Source of the DNA: Planctomycetota bacterium
GTDB taxonomy: Bacteria; Planctomycetota; Phycisphaerae; FEN-1346
DNA: 10,789 nt
Reading direction: 5' to 3'
NCBI GenBank assembly: GCA_026386995.1
Contig: JAPLMO010000238.1
Coordinates: forward strand, 1 to 10,789
In this document: piece after piece, positions 1 to 7,870 of the stretch
Layout of the letters: each line of letters opens with the position of its first letter
Position numbering within the stretch: the first letter of the stretch is position 1
Made by a program: the position numbers and the translations under genes
The notes under the pieces: model-generated
The model's input: the letters and a program-made list of their open reading frames with translations, nothing else
What the model was told of the DNA's origin: nothing
Databases searched by the model: none

Positions 1-901
1 GGGCCTTGATGTCGTTGGCGATCTGGACCGTGTTGCCCCCCGGCTGCTGGTGGACGTTCAGGAGCACGGCGTCGTGCCCGTCGGCCGTCGTGCGGGTCCA
101 TTGCGGGGCGGCGTCGCGCCGGACGGTGGCAACGTCGCTCAGGCGGACGATGCCGCCCGCGTCCGTCCTCAGGACCGTGGCCGAAATCTGACCGAGGTCC
201 TTAAAACCGGTGTCGGAAATGATGAGGTACAGTTTATCGTGGTCCTCCAGGCGGCCGACGGCGGTCAGGACGTTGGCGGCTGAGAGGGCCTTGGCCACGT
301 CTTCCAGCGTCATGCCGTAGGCGTTCAGTTTGGCCGGGTCGGCCTCGACGCGGAACTCCTCGATTTCGCCGCCCAGCACCTCCGTCTTGGCGACGCCCGT
401 GATCGTGCTCAGCACGGGCCGCAACTGGTACTGCGCGATGTCACGCAATTCGACGAGCGAGTGTGTGTCGGACGTGAGGCTGTAACCCAGCGTGGGGAAA
501 ACCGTGGGGTCCATCAGGCGGACGTCGAACTTCGTTCCTGCAGGCAATTCGGTCATGGTGCGGCTGACGGCCGATTGCACCTGGAGCATCGCCGCGGGCA
601 TGTCGGTGTCCCAGTCGAAGTTGATCGAGATCTCCGCGGCGCCGCGGCTGGTGATCGAGCGGATGTTGCGGACGCCCGGCACGGCGCGGACGGCCTCTTC
701 GATGGGCCACGTGACCTCGACCGCCATGCGTTCGGCCGGCCTGTCGCCCGCCTCAAGGCCCACCGCCACTCGCGGGAACGCCACCTGCGGAAACAGGGCC
801 ACCGGCAGTTTCAGGCTGCTCGCGATGCCCCCGACCGCCAGGGCGGCCATCAGGAAGAGAATCGACCGGGTGTGCGCGTGGACCCACTCGGAGAACCTCA
901 T
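1..901 (-). CDS. RND efflux transporter permease subunit, N-terminal part
   Basis: This is the inner-membrane proton-driven pump of a tripartite efflux system (AcrB/CusA superfamily). Only the first 300 codons are present and the gene runs off the left edge without a stop. Visible are an N-terminal membrane helix at about residues 12-30, the family-typical L-P-V-A-L-F-P around 32-38, and W-P-I-E-E-A-V at 65-71 followed by P-G-V-R-N-I-R-S. The porter-domain segment reads L-G-Y-S-L-T-S (138-144), and a second porter stretch at about 200-300 ends in Q-Q-P-G-G-N-T-V-Q-I-A. The ATG at 901 overlaps the TGA of the fusion-protein gene (ATGA), with GGAG 8 bases upstream, so the start is well supported. 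Family membership is very secure. Whether it exports metals or organic compounds cannot be told, because the transmembrane proton-relay and substrate residues lie outside the window. Confidence 0.95.
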   Translation of the reverse strand, partial: MRFSEWVHAHTRSILFLMAALAVGGIASSLKLPVALFPQVAFPRVAVGLEAGDRPAERMAVEVTWPIEEAVRAVPGVRNIRSITSRGAAEISINFDWDTDMPAAMLQVQSAVSRTMTELPAGTKFDVRLMDPTVFPTLGYSLTSDTHSLVELRDIAQYQLRPVLSTITGVAKTEVLGGEIEEFRVEADPAKLNAYGMTLEDVAKALSAANVLTAVGRLEDHDKLYLIISDTGFKDLGQISATVLRTDAGGIVRLSDVATVRRDAAPQWTRTTADGHDAVLLNVHQQPGGNTVQIANDIKA

Positions 902-2178
902 TGCGCCTTCTCCTTCGGGGCGCCGGACGCCTTGGGTTCTTTCTCGGCCGGCTCGGTTTCCACCTTCACCGCCATGCCGTCTTCGAGTTCATAGTTGCCC
1001 TCGACGACCACCATTTCGCCGGGCTTGAGGGCGTCGCCCAGGACTTCCACCTGCTCGGCATCTTCCAGGCCCGTCTTGACCTCGTGCCTGACGGCCTTGC
1101 CGTCCTTGATGGTGTAAACGACGTGCTTGTCTTCATCGGGCAGCACGGCCGAGCGCGGCACGGCCAGGGCCTGCCGCGAGTCGGCCACGGCCTCGCCCCG
1201 CACGTACGTCTCCAGAATCAGGCGCGCCTCGGCAGGCAGGGCGACGAAGACGTCCACGAGGCGGCTGGCGGGGTTGACGCGCCGGGTGATCATGCGGATG
1301 CGGCCCTCGACGGGCTTCGACTCGCTATCGTTGACCGCCCGGACCCGGACGGGGTGATCGGCCTTGAGGTCCGCGGCATCGCTCGGCTCCACGCCCAGGC
1401 GGACCTCGATGCGTTTCTCCTCGGCCAGTTCGACCAGCGGCCCGCCGGCCGGCACGATCTGGCCTTCCTGCGCGATGAGGTTGCTGACGACGCCGGCCGT
1501 CTCGCACTTCAGTTGCGCGTTGCCGATGCCGAGTTTATCGAGACTCTCCATCTGGAGTTTCGCGGCCTGGAGGTCCTGCTGGGCCTGAAGCACCTCGGGC
1601 GTGGCTTCCTGTTTCTCGAGCCCCTCCAGTTTCAGTTGGGCCGACTGCATTTCCTGCTGGGCCTGGAGGACTTCCTGGCCGGTGGCCAGTCTCATCTCCA
1701 GGCGTCGCTGGGTCTGGACGAGAATCTTGGCAGCGGTCTCACGCGCGCCGCGGGCCTCCTGCAGCCCGATTGCGGCCGCCTGCCTGGCTTGGGCGAGTTT
1801 CCGGGTCGCCGAGTCCACGCTGCTCCTGGCCTGCTGCACCTGGAGGATCGTGCCCGGGCTCGGGTCGACTTCCAGAAGGGCGGTCCCCTCCGCCACGGCC
1901 TGGCCGGGGGTCACGAGGAGCCGGCGGACCCTGGTCTCAAAGGGCACCGAGAAGATGTGCACCCCTTCGGGCGATGCGCGGACGACGCCGTAAGCGACGA
2001 TCGTCCTGCCCATAGCGGTCATGTGGGCGGCGGCGGTCTTGACCGCGGCAACCTTCTGCGCTTCCTTCTCCTTCTCTTCGCCTTCGCCCGCGCCGCCTTC
2101 GCGGCCCGAGATGTAGCCGATGATGCCGGCGGATGCCGTAACGGCCACTAGCACCAGAATCATGAGCACCCGTTTCAC
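898..2178 (-). CDS. RND efflux periplasmic adaptor (membrane fusion protein, HlyD/AcrA type)
   Basis: A 426-residue adaptor linking the inner-membrane pump to the outer-membrane channel. Residues 4-24 form a hydrophobic anchor or signal segment, followed by a Gly/Glu/Lys linker. A barrel-sandwich half-motif is at about 68-108 (V-T-P-G-Q-A-V-A-E-G-T). A long alpha-helical hairpin covers about 113-215, with its tip around R-L-E-M-R-L-A-T-G (159-167). The second lipoyl half follows at 222-252 and the beta-barrel at 255-335. A membrane-proximal domain spans 336-407, starting at A-V-P-R-S-A-V-L-P, and the tail is Lys/Glu-rich. The start chosen is GTG at 2178: it has AGGAGG 7 bases upstream and overlaps the stop of the channel gene (GTGA). 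An in-frame ATG at codon 6 is poorly spaced. Oddity: the descending hairpin helix contains a 26-residue tandem duplication. Substrate unknown. Confidence 0.95.
   Translation of the reverse strand: MKRVLMILVLVAVTASAGIIGYISGREGGAGEGEEKEKEAQKVAAVKTAAAHMTAMGRTIVAYGVVRASPEGVHIFSVPFETRVRRLLVTPGQAVAEGTALLEVDPSPGTILQVQQARSSVDSATRKLAQARQAAAIGLQEARGARETAAKILVQTQRRLEMRLATGQEVLQAQQEMQSAQLKLEGLEKQEATPEVLQAQQDLQAAKLQMESLDKLGIGNAQLKCETAGVVSNLIAQEGQIVPAGGPLVELAEEKRIEVRLGVEPSDAADLKADHPVRVRAVNDSESKPVEGRIRMITRRVNPASRLVDVFVALPAEARLILETYVRGEAVADSRQALAVPRSAVLPDEDKHVVYTIKDGKAVRHEVKTGLEDAEQVEVLGDALKPGEMVVVEGNYELEDGMAVKVETEPAEKEPKASGAPKEKAQ
1519..1674 (-). repeat. 26-residue (78-bp) tandem duplication inside adaptor coiled coil
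   Basis: Residues 169-194 and 195-220 of the membrane fusion protein are two diverged copies. Each opens E-V-L-Q-A-Q-Q, and the later positions are similar (E-M-Q-S-A-Q-L-K-L-E-G-L-E-K and D-L-Q-A-A-K-L-Q-M-E-S-L-D-K). The copies are at 1597-1674 and 1519-1596. They fill the descending helix of the alpha-hairpin, with a proline (P194) at the junction. The similarity is read directly; origin by internal duplication is inferred. Confidence 0.8.
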
Positions 2179-3593
2179 GGGAGCGCCTCCTTCTGTTGGG
2201 TCTGCCCGTCTGCGGCCGGGGCAGCGGGGGCCGCTTCGCCCGACAGGTACCGGCCGGACGCCAGTTCCAGGCCAATCTGCATCTCCACGAGTTCCTGCCT
2301 TAGTTTCAGGACCTCGATCTGTTTTTTCGCCAGGTCGTTCTGCGCCCCGTAGAAACTCAGGATGTCGGCGTTACCGCCCGCCAGCGCCGCCTCGTAGGTC
2401 TTGACGAGGCGTTCCAGGACGGGCACGGCCGCCTCGGCGTACGCGATCTTCTGCGTGATGGAATCGATCTCCGCCAGGAACGTGGCGATCTCGCTGCGGG
2501 CCTCAAAGACGCGGGCGGTGAACTCGTCGAAAAGTTTCTGGCGGGTGGCCTTCTCGATGGCGATGTTTCCCTGGTTCATGTCGAGGGCCGGAATGTCGAC
2601 GGCTATGGTCGGCCCCATCTTGTAGAAGTTGCCGTTATCCTTTCCGTGCAGAATCCCCAACTCCAACTTTGGGAATCGCGCCAGGATGGCTGCGCGGTAC
2701 GTGGCCTCCTGGCTGTCGTAGCCGCGACGCAGGGCCACGAGGTCAAGGCGGCGGTCCGCGAGGCCGTCCACAAGTTCTGCGGCGGGCGGCAGGGCGACTT
2801 TCGACGGCAACCGCACGTCCTTCTGGATCAGGACCTCCGCCACCGGCGGCAGCCCGAGCGTCCGGTTCAACGCTACCCGCTGCTTGTGCAGTTCTTGGCG
2901 GATGTCGAGCGTTGCGGCGCGGGCCTCCTCGAGGGCCGCATTTGCCGCCGCCAGGTTCACGGCCGTCGTGAGGCCCTCCTCGACGGCGGACCGCACGGTC
3001 TCGGCGTTCTCCTTCAGCCGCCGTTCCACCTGCTCGGCGGCGGCCAACTGCAATTCCAGGCCCATGCAACGGTAGACGGCCGTCTTGGCGGCCTGGGCGA
3101 CCTGCCACTCTTGCCACGCAATGTCAAGTTCCACAGAGGCCGCTTGGGCCTTCGCGGCCTTGATCTTGGTGCCGAGGGAGATAAGGCCGGAGACGTCCCA
3201 TGCCATGCCCATGGTGTAGCCGTCGACCTCTCCCGGCATCTTGACAGGCATCTCTCCCTCGCCGGAGAAGGTCGGGTTGGGCAGGATGCCCGCCTGGATA
3301 ACCTGGCCTGCGGCTATGCCGCGCTGGTCCCGCACGCTGCGAAGCGACGGGTTCGCCAGGACGGCCAGCACGGCGGCCTCGTCAGGCGACAGGCCGTCTC
3401 GCTCGTCAAAGTCGATGGGCCGGAGCAGGGGATGGCGAACTGACTTGGCTTGGACGCGGATGACCTCCATGCTGGGCGGCGTAAGCGAATTCTCCACCGT
3501 CTCGGGGGTCAGGGGCAGGGGATGATAGCATCCAACCGTAATGGTCCCCGCCACCAGAACGCCGAACAGCGCCAACCGTTTCCTATGTGGCAT
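2175..3593 (-). CDS. TolC-family outer membrane efflux protein (OMF)
   Basis: A 472-residue outer-membrane channel of the CzcC/CusC/TolC type and first gene of the efflux operon. Its N-terminus is a short signal peptide ending in T-V-G-C at residue 22. This may be a lipidation cysteine, although the residues before it fit the lipobox only loosely. Two outer-membrane efflux repeats are recognisable: one at about 70-250 with N-P-S-L-R-S-V-R-D-Q and the family-typical A-G-I-L-P-N-P-T (101-108), and one at about 275-450 starting at R-R-L-D-L-V-A-L-R-R. Long Ala/Glu-rich helices at 140-245 and 345-445 are the periplasmic barrel coils, and the motif Y-E-A-A-L-A-G-G-N-A-D-I-L (400-412) is typical. 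The tail is Ala/Pro-rich. ATG at 3593 has GAGG 7 bases upstream. Its stop overlaps the adaptor start by 4 bases. Confidence 0.95.
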   Translation of the reverse strand: MPHRKRLALFGVLVAGTITVGCYHPLPLTPETVENSLTPPSMEVIRVQAKSVRHPLLRPIDFDERDGLSPDEAAVLAVLANPSLRSVRDQRGIAAGQVIQAGILPNPTFSGEGEMPVKMPGEVDGYTMGMAWDVSGLISLGTKIKAAKAQAASVELDIAWQEWQVAQAAKTAVYRCMGLELQLAAAEQVERRLKENAETVRSAVEEGLTTAVNLAAANAALEEARAATLDIRQELHKQRVALNRTLGLPPVAEVLIQKDVRLPSKVALPPAAELVDGLADRRLDLVALRRGYDSQEATYRAAILARFPKLELGILHGKDNGNFYKMGPTIAVDIPALDMNQGNIAIEKATRQKLFDEFTARVFEARSEIATFLAEIDSITQKIAYAEAAVPVLERLVKTYEAALAGGNADILSFYGAQNDLAKKQIEVLKLRQELVEMQIGLELASGRYLSGEAAPAAPAADGQTQQKEALP

Positions 3594-3617
3594 TCGCGAG
3601 CCTCGCTGAGTCCGAAA

Positions 3618-3658
3618 CTAACCCAGTATAGTACCGGGGGAACATTAGGCGAACATTA
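3618..3658 (-). promoter_or_regulatory. Putative activator-dependent promoter of the efflux operon
   Basis: On the minus strand a TATACT -10-like hexamer lies at 3630-3625, giving a predicted transcript start near 3618 and a leader of about 25 bases before the TolC-family ATG. The position 17 bases upstream reads TTCGCC, a poor -35. Two copies of TAATGTTC sit exactly over and next to this -35 (3658-3651 and 3647-3640), repeating every 11 bp, about one helical turn. This arrangement is what OmpR/PhoB-type response regulators use, so control by such an activator is a reasonable inference. No regulator gene is in the window. Confidence 0.45.
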
Positions 3659-3672
3659 AAAGCATTAAAAGC
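3637..3672. repeat. Two short tandem repeats in divergent intergenic region
   Basis: GGGGAACATTA (3637-3647) is followed directly by GGCGAACATTA (3648-3658), an 11-bp direct repeat with one mismatch. Overlapping it, ATTAAAAGC occurs twice in tandem (3655-3663 and 3664-3672). The stretch is distinctly AT-richer than the surrounding genes. The first pair coincides with the predicted -35 region of the efflux operon. The rest of the divergent region (about 3675-3839) shows no convincing promoter hexamers or RNA gene. Confidence 0.75.
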
Positions 3673-3839
3673 ATGAGAAAACCAGTGAGCCGCTCACGAG
3701 GTGTCCGTGAAGTGCCCATAACGGGCGGATACCCTGACGGTACGAATTCACGTGCAATCTCCGGACCGGCCGTAGTATTCTAATTGTAAGGAAGCCGTTC
3801 GGTGCAGGTATCCCAGGGCAAGGTATTTTGGGGGTTACC

Positions 3840-5069
3840 ATGAAGATCGCAAAGCGGTTGGTCGTGGCGGTTCTGGCAGGCGTGATTCTCGCGGGCGCGA
3901 CGTGCGCGATGGCGCAGGACTGGCCGCAGTGGCGCGGGGCGAACCGCGACGGAAAAGTCGAGGGCTTCACCGCGCCGCAAACCTGGCCAAAGGAACTTGC
4001 GCAGAAGTGGAAGGCCACCGTGGGCACGGGCGACGCCACACCCGCCCTCGTCGGCGACAAACTCTACGTCTTCACGCGCCAGGGCGACGACGAGGTCACC
4101 CTGTGCCTCGACGCCGCCACCGGCAAGGAACTCTGGAAGGACAAGTACGCCGCGAAGGCCGTCGAGGGCGCGGCCGCGCGCCATCCGGGGCCGCGCAGTT
4201 CGCCCACTGTGGCCGATGGCAAGGTCGTCACGCTGGGCGTCGGCGGGGTCCTCTCGTGCCTCGATGCCGCCGCCGGCAAGGTCCTGTGGCGCAACGAGGA
4301 GTTCAAGGCCGTGCCGGTGTTCTTCACGGCGATGTCGCCGGTCGTCGTGGACGGCCTCTGCATCGCGCACCTGGGCGGCAAAGGGGCAGGGGCGGTCGTC
4401 GCCTTCGACTTGGCCACCGGCGCCCAGAAGTGGAAGTGGACCGGCGAGGGCCCCGCCTACGGATCCCCCGTCTTGATGACCGTGGACGGCACGAAGCAAC
4501 TCGTTTTCCAAGGGGAGAAGGACGTCCTGGGCATCGCCGCGGCAGACGGCAAACTTCTGTGGCAGGTCGCAACGCCGGCCCAGGGGCGGTTCTTCAACTC
4601 CGCCAGCCCCATCGTTGACGGCCAGACCGTGATCATCACCGGGCAGGGCAGCGGCACCAAGGCCGTGAAAATCGAGAAACAGGGCGACGCCTTCGCCGCC
4701 AAGGAACTCTGGAGCAACGCCGACCTCGGCACGGGGTACAACACGCCCGTCCTCAAGGACGGCTTCCTCTACGGCTTCTCCGACAAGGGCAACCTCTTCT
4801 GCATGGATGCCAAGACCGGCAAAGCCTGCTGGACCGACGCGGTGAAGCGCGGCCAGGGCAACTTTGCGGCCGTCCTCGACGCGGGCGCCTGCCTCCTGGC
4901 GCTGCCTTCGAACTCCGAACTGGTTGTCTTCAAGCCCGGCGACAAGGAGTTCACGGAACTGGCGAAGATCAAGGTCGCCGACACGCCGACCTACGCCACC
5001 CCGGTCGTCGCCGGCAAACGCATCTTCGTCAAGGACCAGGATGCGGTTGTGATGTGGGCGATGGAGTAA
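3840..5069 (+). CDS. Exported PQQ-binding-like beta-propeller protein
   Basis: A 409-residue secreted protein. The signal peptide (basic M-K-I-A-K-R, hydrophobic core 7-22) probably cleaves after A-M-A at residue 25. The mature protein opens Q-D-W-P-Q-W-R-G-A-N-R-D-G, the hallmark N-terminus of many planctomycete PQQ-like propellers. At least five blade motifs of the form D-A-x-T-G-K-x-L-W are visible at 90-99, 141-150, 189-198, 232-241 and 322-331, as in BamB and quinoprotein dehydrogenases. No dehydrogenase active-site features or haem motif is seen, so it is more likely a binding or scaffold propeller than a PQQ enzyme. ATG at 3840 is chosen because the signal peptide follows at once and GGGGG lies 5 bases upstream; a TTG at 3828 would add four residues. 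It is the first gene of the plus-strand cluster. Family secure, function unknown. Confidence 0.9.
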   Translation: MKIAKRLVVAVLAGVILAGATCAMAQDWPQWRGANRDGKVEGFTAPQTWPKELAQKWKATVGTGDATPALVGDKLYVFTRQGDDEVTLCLDAATGKELWKDKYAAKAVEGAAARHPGPRSSPTVADGKVVTLGVGGVLSCLDAAAGKVLWRNEEFKAVPVFFTAMSPVVVDGLCIAHLGGKGAGAVVAFDLATGAQKWKWTGEGPAYGSPVLMTVDGTKQLVFQGEKDVLGIAAADGKLLWQVATPAQGRFFNSASPIVDGQTVIITGQGSGTKAVKIEKQGDAFAAKELWSNADLGTGYNTPVLKDGFLYGFSDKGNLFCMDAKTGKACWTDAVKRGQGNFAAVLDAGACLLALPSNSELVVFKPGDKEFTELAKIKVADTPTYATPVVAGKRIFVKDQDAVVMWAME

Positions 5070-5136
5070 GGCCGAAAGAGATTCGTCCGCGGGTGGTTGT
5101 GCCAATTGCACCGTTGACGTGCACAAGGGGGAACGC

Positions 5137-7836
5137 GTGAGCCGCGCAACGGCCCTGTCCCTTGTCCTCACCCTGGGGATGGCCTTGGCGGGCGGCTGCG
5201 CCGGCGGGGCTTCCGATCGAAAGGAACCGCCGTCGCCGGCGAAGGTCGATGTGTTAGCCGCGGCCGCAGGGCGGTGGCTTGCCGACCTTAAAGACGACCG
5301 CCCGCAGGTTCGCGCGAGAGCGGCGGGGATGGCGGGCTTTCTCCTCCGCGACGGACGTGCCGTTGAGCCGCTGGCCGCGGCCATGGGCGATAACGACCGG
5401 CGCGTCCGCGAGGCCGCAAAGTACGCGTTGGAGCACATCTACGACCCCCACGCGGGTCACGCCTTTGTGCTCGCACTGGGGCATTCCGATCCGGCGGTTC
5501 GCGCCGTGGCGGCCGATAGGCTGACATGGATCGCGGGGAACACCGACCTGCGAGACGACTTTGCGGTGCTCGCTACTGCCGCATGCGATCCGGACCCGAA
5601 GGTGCGCTGTAAAGCGATCTTCTTGCTGCACGACAGCCGGGACCCTCGTGCCGTCGATCTTCTTGTGGCGGCGATGAAATCGGACGACCCGGAGACTCGC
5701 CGCGAAGCAGCCTGGTCCCTCGCGTGGTTCGGCGATGTCCGCGCCCGCGACTCTCTTGTAGCTGCCCTCAAGGACAAAGACCCCGACGTTCGTGCGGAGG
5801 CCGTCGCGGGGCTCGCAGAAATCGGCGGAGACCACGCCGTGGAACTCCTGCTGGCCGCGTTTGCCGACGAGAGCGGCCAAGTCCGTTGGCGGGCCGCCAG
5901 TGCGCTGGAAGAAGTCGGAAATTCCCGGGCGATTCCCGTCTTGACGGCCGCCCTGAAGGACCCGAAGGACTCCGTCAGGTCGCACGCCGCCCGGGCGCTG
6001 GGGAACCTCACCGATCCCCTGGGGCCGGTGGTGCGCCCGCCCCGCGGCGCCCCGGCCAAGAAGGTGCGCGGGGCCGCCGTCATCCGGAGGGAGGCGCTGC
6101 GGGTGCCGCCCGACCTCGACGCCCGTATCACCGAGGGCCTGGCCGCACTGATGGCCGACACGAGCAGCGATGTCTACGGCGCGGCCGCCGACGCCCTCGT
6201 CAGGCGCCTGGATGCGCGCTGCGTCCCCGCGGTCATCGCCGCACTGAAGGACGGCAAGACGGTCTACGCGCGGCAGGCCGCCGCCAGGGTGCTTGGTAAG
6301 ATTAAGGACCCGCGCGCCATTAAGCCTCTCGTCGCCTGCCTTGCGGATAGCGAGTGGATCGTAAGGGATGCGGCTCGCGATGCACTGAGGACATACAAGG
6401 GTGAGGCTCTCACTGCGGCCCTGCTGGCGGCTCCGCGAAGCGACCGCCCGGAGGGGCGATCCCGGTTGGTGGAGATGCTCGCAGAAAGTGGCGCTGCAGG
6501 CGGCGTCGATGCCGTCCTGGTGGCGCTCAAGGACCCGAACCCCGGCGTGCGGTGCGAGGCCGCTCGGACAGCCGGGGCCTTCAAAGACCCTCGCACACTT
6601 GAGCCGCTGATTGCCGCCACTCGGGACGGCGAGCCGTCCGTCCGCGCCGCCGCTGCTGCGGCCTTGCTCGGGGCGCCCGGCGACCGGGCCGCCGCAGCCG
6701 TGGCCGCCGTGATGAGGGACGATTCCAACGAGGCCCGCCTCCGCCTCGCGGGTAAGATCGGCCCCGGCGCCAACGAGGCGCTGCCTCTCCTGGCCGATGC
6801 GCTGCACGACAAGGACGAGAAGGTCCGCCTTGCGGCCATGAGCAGCCTGGGCGCCCTTCGGAGTGAGCGGGCGTGGGACCTTCTGCACGGGGCGTGGAAG
6901 GACGAAGTGCCGCACCTGCGCCCCAGCGCGTTGCAGGCGATGTGCCTCGCCAAAGACGCCCGTACCCTGGACGTGCTGGCCGAGGCGGTGAATGACGCCG
7001 ACCCGAAGGTCGCCGTCGTGGCCGCCTACGCGCTGAAGGACCTCGGCGACCCGCGGGCCGTTCCATGGCTGGAGCGGGCTCTGGCCAGCCAGGATTTCGA
7101 CACGCACGGGGCGGCGCTCTTGGCGCTCGATAAACTCGGGCGCCCGCCGAAGGACGAAGGCGATCGGGCCTGGCTTCTCTTCGCGCGTGGCGAGTGGTCC
7201 GAAGCAAAGGAGATGGTGCCCGCCAATCTCCGGGCGGTGATCTCGGCCCTCCACGGAGCGCCGTCGGCCGAGTGGATCGTCGACGACAATTTCAATCGTT
7301 ACTTCTCCATGTATCTTGTATGCGATGCGCAGGGCGGTGAAGCCCTGCGGGCGGGGCTGGCCGACCCCAACTGGTGCATCCGCGAGACCTTCGTTGCGGC
7401 GCTCGGACGCAGCAAGGACCCCGCCGCCGTGCCGCTGCTCCTGGAATCCCTCAAAGACGAGCGCCCGGAGGTCCGGGGCACGGCGGCTGGGGCACTGGGC
7501 TCCATAGGCCTTCCCGGCGCAGTGCCCGCCTTGGCCGGGGCCCTTTATGATGAGAACGAGCAGGTGCGCGCATCGGCGGTCGCGGCCCTCGGTTGGATTC
7601 GCGACGAACGGGTTTTTCCGCTCGTGGCGGGCGCCCTTAAGCAGGGCGATGCGTATGTCTATGTTCGCCAAGTCGCCGCCGCAACGCTCGGCGAACTGGG
7701 CGATGCGCGGGCGGTCGAGCCGCTCCGCGACGCTCTCAAGGACTACCACGCGGAAGTGGTTCGTGCCGCGCGGAAAGCCCTCGACAAACTGGGGCAACCA
7801 GTGCCCGACGAGCCTGTGGGTTCGCCGCGCCATTAA
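5137..7836 (+). CDS. HEAT-repeat (PBS-lyase-like) exported protein, probable lipoprotein
   Basis: An 899-residue helical-repeat scaffold. The N-terminus has a hydrophobic signal segment ending L-A-G-G-C at residue 21, so it is probably a lipoprotein; the lipobox is acceptable rather than ideal. The rest is HEAT repeats of about 31 residues with the pattern D-P-x-V-R-x-x-A-A-x-A-L-G-x-I-G-D-x-R-A-V-x-P-L. I can count about 23 helix-B signatures of the V-R-x-x-A-A type between residues 55 and 880. Two stretches do not fit the repeat: a Pro/Arg-rich one at about 296-326 and a Trp/Asp-rich one at about 669-729. GTG at 5137 is preferred because AAGGGGGA lies just before it and the signal peptide begins there; a GTG at 5119 has no ribosome-binding site. 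Such repeats mediate protein-protein contacts; the partner is unknown. Despite the name, nothing suggests a phycobilisome role. Confidence 0.9.
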   Translation: MSRATALSLVLTLGMALAGGCAGGASDRKEPPSPAKVDVLAAAAGRWLADLKDDRPQVRARAAGMAGFLLRDGRAVEPLAAAMGDNDRRVREAAKYALEHIYDPHAGHAFVLALGHSDPAVRAVAADRLTWIAGNTDLRDDFAVLATAACDPDPKVRCKAIFLLHDSRDPRAVDLLVAAMKSDDPETRREAAWSLAWFGDVRARDSLVAALKDKDPDVRAEAVAGLAEIGGDHAVELLLAAFADESGQVRWRAASALEEVGNSRAIPVLTAALKDPKDSVRSHAARALGNLTDPLGPVVRPPRGAPAKKVRGAAVIRREALRVPPDLDARITEGLAALMADTSSDVYGAAADALVRRLDARCVPAVIAALKDGKTVYARQAAARVLGKIKDPRAIKPLVACLADSEWIVRDAARDALRTYKGEALTAALLAAPRSDRPEGRSRLVEMLAESGAAGGVDAVLVALKDPNPGVRCEAARTAGAFKDPRTLEPLIAATRDGEPSVRAAAAAALLGAPGDRAAAAVAAVMRDDSNEARLRLAGKIGPGANEALPLLADALHDKDEKVRLAAMSSLGALRSERAWDLLHGAWKDEVPHLRPSALQAMCLAKDARTLDVLAEAVNDADPKVAVVAAYALKDLGDPRAVPWLERALASQDFDTHGAALLALDKLGRPPKDEGDRAWLLFARGEWSEAKEMVPANLRAVISALHGAPSAEWIVDDNFNRYFSMYLVCDAQGGEALRAGLADPNWCIRETFVAALGRSKDPAAVPLLLESLKDERPEVRGTAAGALGSIGLPGAVPALAGALYDENEQVRASAVAALGWIRDERVFPLVAGALKQGDAYVYVRQVAAATLGELGDARAVEPLRDALKDYHAEVVRAARKALDKLGQPVPDEPVGSPRH

Positions 7837-7870
7837 CCTGTGCAACCAGGTGACAACAGGGGAGAATCCA

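Noticed and set aside
901..2151. A 416-codon plus-strand frame opposite the membrane fusion protein
   Set aside because: The minus-strand adaptor has clear domains, a ribosome-binding site and coupled neighbours; this frame is its GC-driven shadow.
2646..3443. A 265-codon plus-strand frame opposite the TolC-family gene
   Set aside because: No family resemblance, His/Arg/Gly-rich, and the minus-strand gene is unambiguous.
5070..5136. Possible terminator in the gap after the propeller gene (GTGC-CAATT-GCAC)
   Set aside because: The stem is only 4 bp and there is no T-run; it is too weak to call.
3780..5438. A 552-codon minus-strand frame across the propeller gene
   Set aside because: It is antisense to a clear signal-peptide-bearing PQQ-like protein, has low-complexity composition, and extends across the divergent intergenic region without a supported start.
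7547..7870. Upstream in-frame extension of the nitroreductase into the HEAT gene
   Set aside because: The extension is a shifted frame of the HEAT repeats; the GTG at 7871 has a good ribosome-binding site and begins a Tat signal.
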